NCBI GenBank assembly: GCA_026706845.1
Contig: JAPOXY010000021.1
Span: 1-36,415 of the forward strand
DNA from: Gemmatimonadota bacterium
GTDB lineage: Bacteria; Latescibacterota; UBA2968
Direction of reading: 5' to 3'
Length of the DNA stretch: 36,415 bases
A program made the position numbers and the translations under genes. Below, piece after piece: positions 34,484-36,415 of the stretch; positions within the stretch are counted from its first letter, which is position 1, and every line of letters begins with the position of its first letter. Under the pieces are notes generated by a model that was not told where the DNA came from, ran no database searches, and worked only from the letters and a program-made list of their open reading frames with translations.

Positions 34484-34523
34484 TAAAAAAACGGAAGACG
34501 TTTTCGCGTCTTCCGTTTTTTTT
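34484..34523. terminator. Strong bidirectional intrinsic terminator
   Basis: ACGGAAGACG (34491-34500) and CGTCTTCCGT (34507-34516) make a perfect 10-bp stem with a 6-nt loop, flanked by a run of A on the left and eight T on the right. It ends the rplI operon on the plus strand and the formylglycine-enzyme gene on the minus strand; the T-run reaches the latter's stop codon. Confidence 0.92.
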
Positions 34524-35469
34524 ATGCATTTCTCGCACATCGAAATCCCAAATTGCCCGTGGAGCTGTCCGGGGTGTTTGCGCTGCGGGCGGCCACGCGG
34601 TATCGGTTGCAGTAGGAGTCGTGGCAAAGGTAGGAGCCGCCGCGCATGCTTTTTGCCTGTCCGATGGGGGGTCCCGCGGGGTTTTGTGCTGCGCTTTTGA
34701 GGTGGAAGGTGGGGCTGAACCAGTCGCTGCACCATTCCCAGACGTTGCCCGAGATGTTGTAGATGCCGTAGTTGTTGGGGGGGAATGAGGTGACGGGTGC
34801 GGTGCCGGTGTACCCGTCTGCCCGGGTGTTCTGTTCGGGGAATGTGCCCTGCCAGATGTTGCACATGTGTTTGCCGTTGGGTTCGAGGTCGTCTCCCCAG
34901 GGGTAGCGCATGCTTTTTAAGCCGCCCCGCGCGGCAAATTCCCATTCGGCTTCTGTGGGCAGGCGTTTTCCCGCCCAGTTGCAATAGGCGACCGCGTCGT
35001 TCCACGAGATGTGGATCGCGGGGTGGTTCCAGCGGTTGTTGATCGTTGTGCCGGGTCCTTCGGGGCGGTGCCAGCAGGCGCTGTCAACAGCAAACCACCA
35101 GGGGGTATCGACGACGGTTTGCGAGATGTGCTCTGCGGTGTTGGGGGGGACAAAGAGGTGGAAAACAAAGGACCAGCCAAAGCGTTCGGCTTCGGTTTTG
35201 TACGCGGTTGTGCGGACGAATTTGGCAAAGTCGGTATTGGTGACGGCGCATGTGTCCAGGTAAAAGGGATCGACTGTGACTTCGCGCACGGGTCCTTCGC
35301 CGTCTTCTGCAAAGCCTTCGTTGCTGTTTGTTCCCATGAGAAAGGTGCCGCCCGATAGGCGGACCATGTTTTTGAGGGATGTGTCACTTCTGCGCCTGTT
35401 TTTTTGTTTGCGCGTTTTTCTTTTTTTGGATGAGACAGGTCTGCTCGCACCGCAGCAGGGGGAGGACAT
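34522..35469 (-). CDS. Formylglycine-generating enzyme (SUMF1/FGE family)
   Basis: A 315-residue FGE-sulfatase-fold protein. The family converts a cysteine in type I sulfatases to formylglycine with copper and oxygen. The key region near the C-terminus reads GGSYLCHDSYCNRYR, with both active-site cysteines, C282 and C287, followed by SANTPDSSTGNLGFRC; this is very close to human SUMF1. Many bacterial SUMF1-like proteins lack these cysteines, so this one is likely a true FGE. Other family blocks are GGTFLMGT, ISWNDAVAYCNWAGKRLPTEAEWEFAARGG, and GNVWEWCSDW. The N-terminus has no signal peptide; residues 1-30 are very basic (SSKKRKTRKQKNRRR) after a Cys pair. The start at ATG 35469 has AGGAGA 7 nt upstream. 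No sulfatase gene is in the window. Confidence 0.9.
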   Translation of the reverse strand: MSSPCCGASRPVSSKKRKTRKQKNRRRSDTSLKNMVRLSGGTFLMGTNSNEGFAEDGEGPVREVTVDPFYLDTCAVTNTDFAKFVRTTAYKTEAERFGWSFVFHLFVPPNTAEHISQTVVDTPWWFAVDSACWHRPEGPGTTINNRWNHPAIHISWNDAVAYCNWAGKRLPTEAEWEFAARGGLKSMRYPWGDDLEPNGKHMCNIWQGTFPEQNTRADGYTGTAPVTSFPPNNYGIYNISGNVWEWCSDWFSPTFHLKSAAQNPAGPPIGQAKSMRGGSYLCHDSYCNRYRVAARSANTPDSSTGNLGFRCARNA

Positions 35470-35511
35470 AGTGATTCTCCTGAGGTTATGGGGTGTGTGA
35501 ATGCTTATAAG

Positions 35512-35540
35512 ATGATACAATGCGACGCGTAGGCTGTCAA
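35512..35540 (-). promoter_or_regulatory. Near-consensus sigma70 promoter for the FGE gene
   Basis: On the minus strand TTGACA (35535-35540) and TATCAT (35512-35517) are separated by exactly 17 bp, six of six and five of six matches to the sigma70 consensus. Transcription would start near 35505, giving a leader of about 35 nt that contains the AGGAGA ribosome binding site. Confidence 0.78.
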
Positions 35541-35550
35541 GAGAAGGGAG

Positions 35551-35604
35551 AAGTGTGAAGTAGGAAGTGTGAAGTAGGAAGTGTGAAGTAGGAAGTGTGA
35601 AGGG
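35551..35604 (+). repeat. Tandem 14-bp repeat (AAGTGTGAAGTAGG), about 3.7 copies
   Basis: Units begin at 35551, 35565 and 35579 with no mismatch, and a fourth partial unit begins at 35593. The array lies just upstream of the FGE promoter, outside any gene. The same unit follows rplI at 34462, on the other side of the FGE gene, in the same orientation. Confidence 0.9.
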
Positions 35605-35620
35605 AGAAGAGGGTACCGCC

Positions 35621-35655
35621 GTCATCGCGGTATGGTTTTGAGCCGCGATCCAGAA
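35621..35655 (+). repeat. REP-like palindromic repeat, copy 1
   Basis: GTCATCGCGG (35621-35630) and GAGCCGCGATCCAGAA (35640-35655) enclose a short loop, and ATCGCGG pairs with CCGCGAT. The GTCAT...ATCCAGA frame with a GC-rich stem is like the widespread REP-type repeats of many bacteria. A second copy lies at 35777-35838. The 121 bp between the copies (35656-35776) hold no gene that I can see, only a stray AATCCAGAAG near 35754. Confidence 0.7.
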
Positions 35656-35776
35656 GGTTTTATCTGCCTTTGAGGGTTTAATCAAGAGGACAGGCTATTT
35701 CCGCTTGCTTTTTGTCTTTGTATCCTTCTATATTGTTTGTAATTAATCCAGTAATCCAGAAGTGTTGCTGTTAGTT

Positions 35777-35838
35777 GTCATCGCGGCCCCTGCTTAAAGC
35801 ATACAGGGGCAGGCATGCCGTTGAGCCGCGATCCAGAA
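35777..35838 (+). repeat. REP-like palindromic repeat, copy 2 with nested hairpin
   Basis: Same ends as copy 1 (GTCATCGCGG and GAGCCGCGATCCAGAA) with a longer centre. The outer stem is ATCGCGGC/GCCGCGAT. An inner perfect stem GCCCCTG (35786-35792) and CAGGGGC (35804-35810) sits close to it, sharing bases with the left outer arm. The repeat ends 10 bp before the start codon of the GIY-YIG gene. Confidence 0.72.
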
Positions 35839-35848
35839 TATTTAAGGA

Positions 35849-36136
35849 ATGAACCAACCCTGCGTATATATTATGGCGAGCAAACGCAACGGAACCCTGT
35901 ACACCGGCGTTACTTCGAATCTTGTCCAACGAGTTTGGCAGCACAAAAACAATCTGGTAGAAGGATTCACGAAGTGTTATGGCATACATACATTAGTTTG
36001 GTATGAAGTTCATGAAACAATGCAAAGTGCTATCATGATGGAGAAGAGGGTGAAGAAATGGAAACGGGTATGGAAACTGGCATTGATAGAAAAGAATAAT
36101 CCGGGATGGCGGGATTTGTACACGGACATCATCTGA
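35849..36136 (+). CDS. Small GIY-YIG nuclease-domain protein
   Basis: A 95-residue single-domain protein of the GIY-YIG superfamily (YhbQ/UPF0213-like group). The two family strands are CVYIMASKRNGTLYTGVTSNLVQRVWQHKNN, containing the YI...YTG tyrosines and the catalytic-type Arg, followed by a WYEVHETMQSAIMMEKRVKKWKR segment with the conserved Glu. The tail GWRDLYTDII is typical. The function of these stand-alone proteins is unclear; DNA cleavage is inferred from the fold. AAGGA directly abuts the ATG, which is an unusually short spacing, so a weak start or the internal ATG at MASKRN must be considered, though the latter would cut the first motif. Composition is AT-richer than the core genes, and a REP-like palindrome lies just upstream, hinting at acquisition. 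Confidence 0.85.
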   Translation: MNQPCVYIMASKRNGTLYTGVTSNLVQRVWQHKNNLVEGFTKCYGIHTLVWYEVHETMQSAIMMEKRVKKWKRVWKLALIEKNNPGWRDLYTDII

Positions 36137-36160
36137 CCTTATATTATAAGGATCTTATGA

Positions 36161-36208
36161 ATGGCAAAAACATCAGTCGAAATTCCCGAAGAAATAGTGA
36201 AGAATTGA
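36161..36208 (+). CDS. 15-codon ORF before hicA (leader peptide or antitoxin-start remnant)
   Basis: ATG 36161 has AAGGA 8 nt upstream and opens a short frame, MAKTSVEIPEEIVKN, closed by TGA at 36206-36208. The phrase V-x-IPEE-I-V is typical of the first residues of small antitoxin-like or UPF0175-type proteins, so this may be the stub of a broken gene. It could also be a leader whose translation feeds into hicA, which begins 10 bp further on and has no good ribosome binding site of its own. It may be chance. Confidence 0.35.
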   Translation: MAKTSVEIPEEIVKN

Positions 36209-36218
36209 AATTTTTTCT

Positions 36219-36415
36219 ATGCCACGTAAAATTAGGGAACTCATCAAAGACCTTGAGGCTGCTGGGTTTGTAAATCGTGGCGGAAGAGGAAGTCATAGAA
36301 AATTTGTTCATTCCAAAGTTTCTAAATCGGTGGTCCTTTCCGGTCAACTTGGTGATGATGCAAAACACTATCAAGAGAAAGATGTCAAAGTGGCTATTGA
36401 GGTATCAAAAAAATG
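36219..36415 (+). CDS. hicA: HicA-family mRNA interferase toxin (3' end off window)
   Basis: The first 65 codons of a HicA protein are present: MPRKIRELIKDLEAAGF, then NRGGRGSHRKFVH with the catalytic histidine at position 26, VVLSGQLGDDAKHYQEKDVKVAI. HicA folds like a double-stranded RNA-binding domain and cleaves mRNA; a HicB antitoxin neutralises it. HicA is usually 60-80 residues, so only a few codons are missing, and hicB would be expected right after the window edge. It lacks a clear ribosome binding site and follows a 15-codon ORF. The local A+T content is higher than in the core genes, fitting a mobile toxin-antitoxin pair. Confidence 0.85.
   Translation, partial: MPRKIRELIKDLEAAGFVNRGGRGSHRKFVHSKVSKSVVLSGQLGDDAKHYQEKDVKVAIEVSKK

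Noticed and set aside
35551-35604. Possible CRISPR array
   Set aside because: The units are 14 bp and directly adjacent, with no unique spacers and no cas genes nearby.
35470-35685. N-terminal extension of the FGE protein
   Set aside because: It would translate the promoter and the 14-bp tandem repeats; ATG 35469 has AGGAGA and a promoter just upstream.
36144-36374. 76-residue minus-strand frame near the right edge
   Set aside because: The plus strand encodes a clear HicA protein here; the minus frame has no recognisable features.

Overview
The window is a gene-dense stretch of about 36.4 kb from a Gram-negative-type bacterium. Signs of that are a periplasmic Do-type protease with signal peptide, a lipoprotein signal, and a very large exported TPR protein. 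GC content is fairly high, third positions are GC-rich, and ATGA or GTGA start/stop overlaps are common. The mix resembles uncultivated FCB-like or sponge/soil lineages such as Latescibacterota or Poribacteria: enolase-superfamily enzyme, formylglycine-generating enzyme, multi-Cache secreted proteins, GT-C glycosyltransferases. That placement is an impression only; no marker here fixes the phylum.

Region 1 (1-11887, minus strand) is one long, tightly overlapping operon starting at hisG. Order of transcription is hisG, an 805-residue membrane glycosyltransferase with TPRs, hisD, hisC, an enolase-superfamily (muconate-lactonizing subgroup) enzyme, hisB (IGP dehydratase), a HAD phosphatase, a GT4 glycosyltransferase and two multi-pass GT-C-like membrane proteins, the last running off the left edge. 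Histidine biosynthesis is therefore interleaved with envelope-glycan genes and an orphan enolase-family enzyme. Region 2 (12091-15328, plus) is a divergent group: YfcE-type phosphodiesterase, uvrC and a Xer tyrosine recombinase.

Region 3 (15467-20974, plus) is the most unusual part. Two tandem paralogous exported proteins are each built from four Cache-like sensor domains and have no transmembrane or cytoplasmic output domain. They share a 644-bp block with no difference I could find by eye. Behind them lies an NCS2-type nucleobase permease fused to a C-terminal domain that looks like a degenerate RsbW/HATPase anti-sigma fold. They could form a ligand-capture/transport/signalling module, but that is inference.

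Region 4 (21031-29140, minus) reads in transcription order: a roughly 1283-residue TPR protein, a sigma54-type AAA+ regulator with a degenerate receiver and an altered GAFTGA loop, a DegP/HtrA protease and an M24 aminopeptidase. Region 5 (29217-34462, plus) is a housekeeping run: ispE, rplY (CTC type), pth, hppA (K+-dependent membrane pyrophosphatase), rpsF, rpsR, rplI, closed by a strong bidirectional terminator.

Region 6 (34522-36415) is more accessory. It holds a formylglycine-generating enzyme with both catalytic cysteines and a near-consensus promoter, a 14-bp tandem repeat, two REP-like palindromes next to a small GIY-YIG nuclease, and a HicA toxin gene cut by the right edge, preceded by a 15-codon ORF. 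I saw no rRNA, tRNA, CRISPR array, transposase or prophage.
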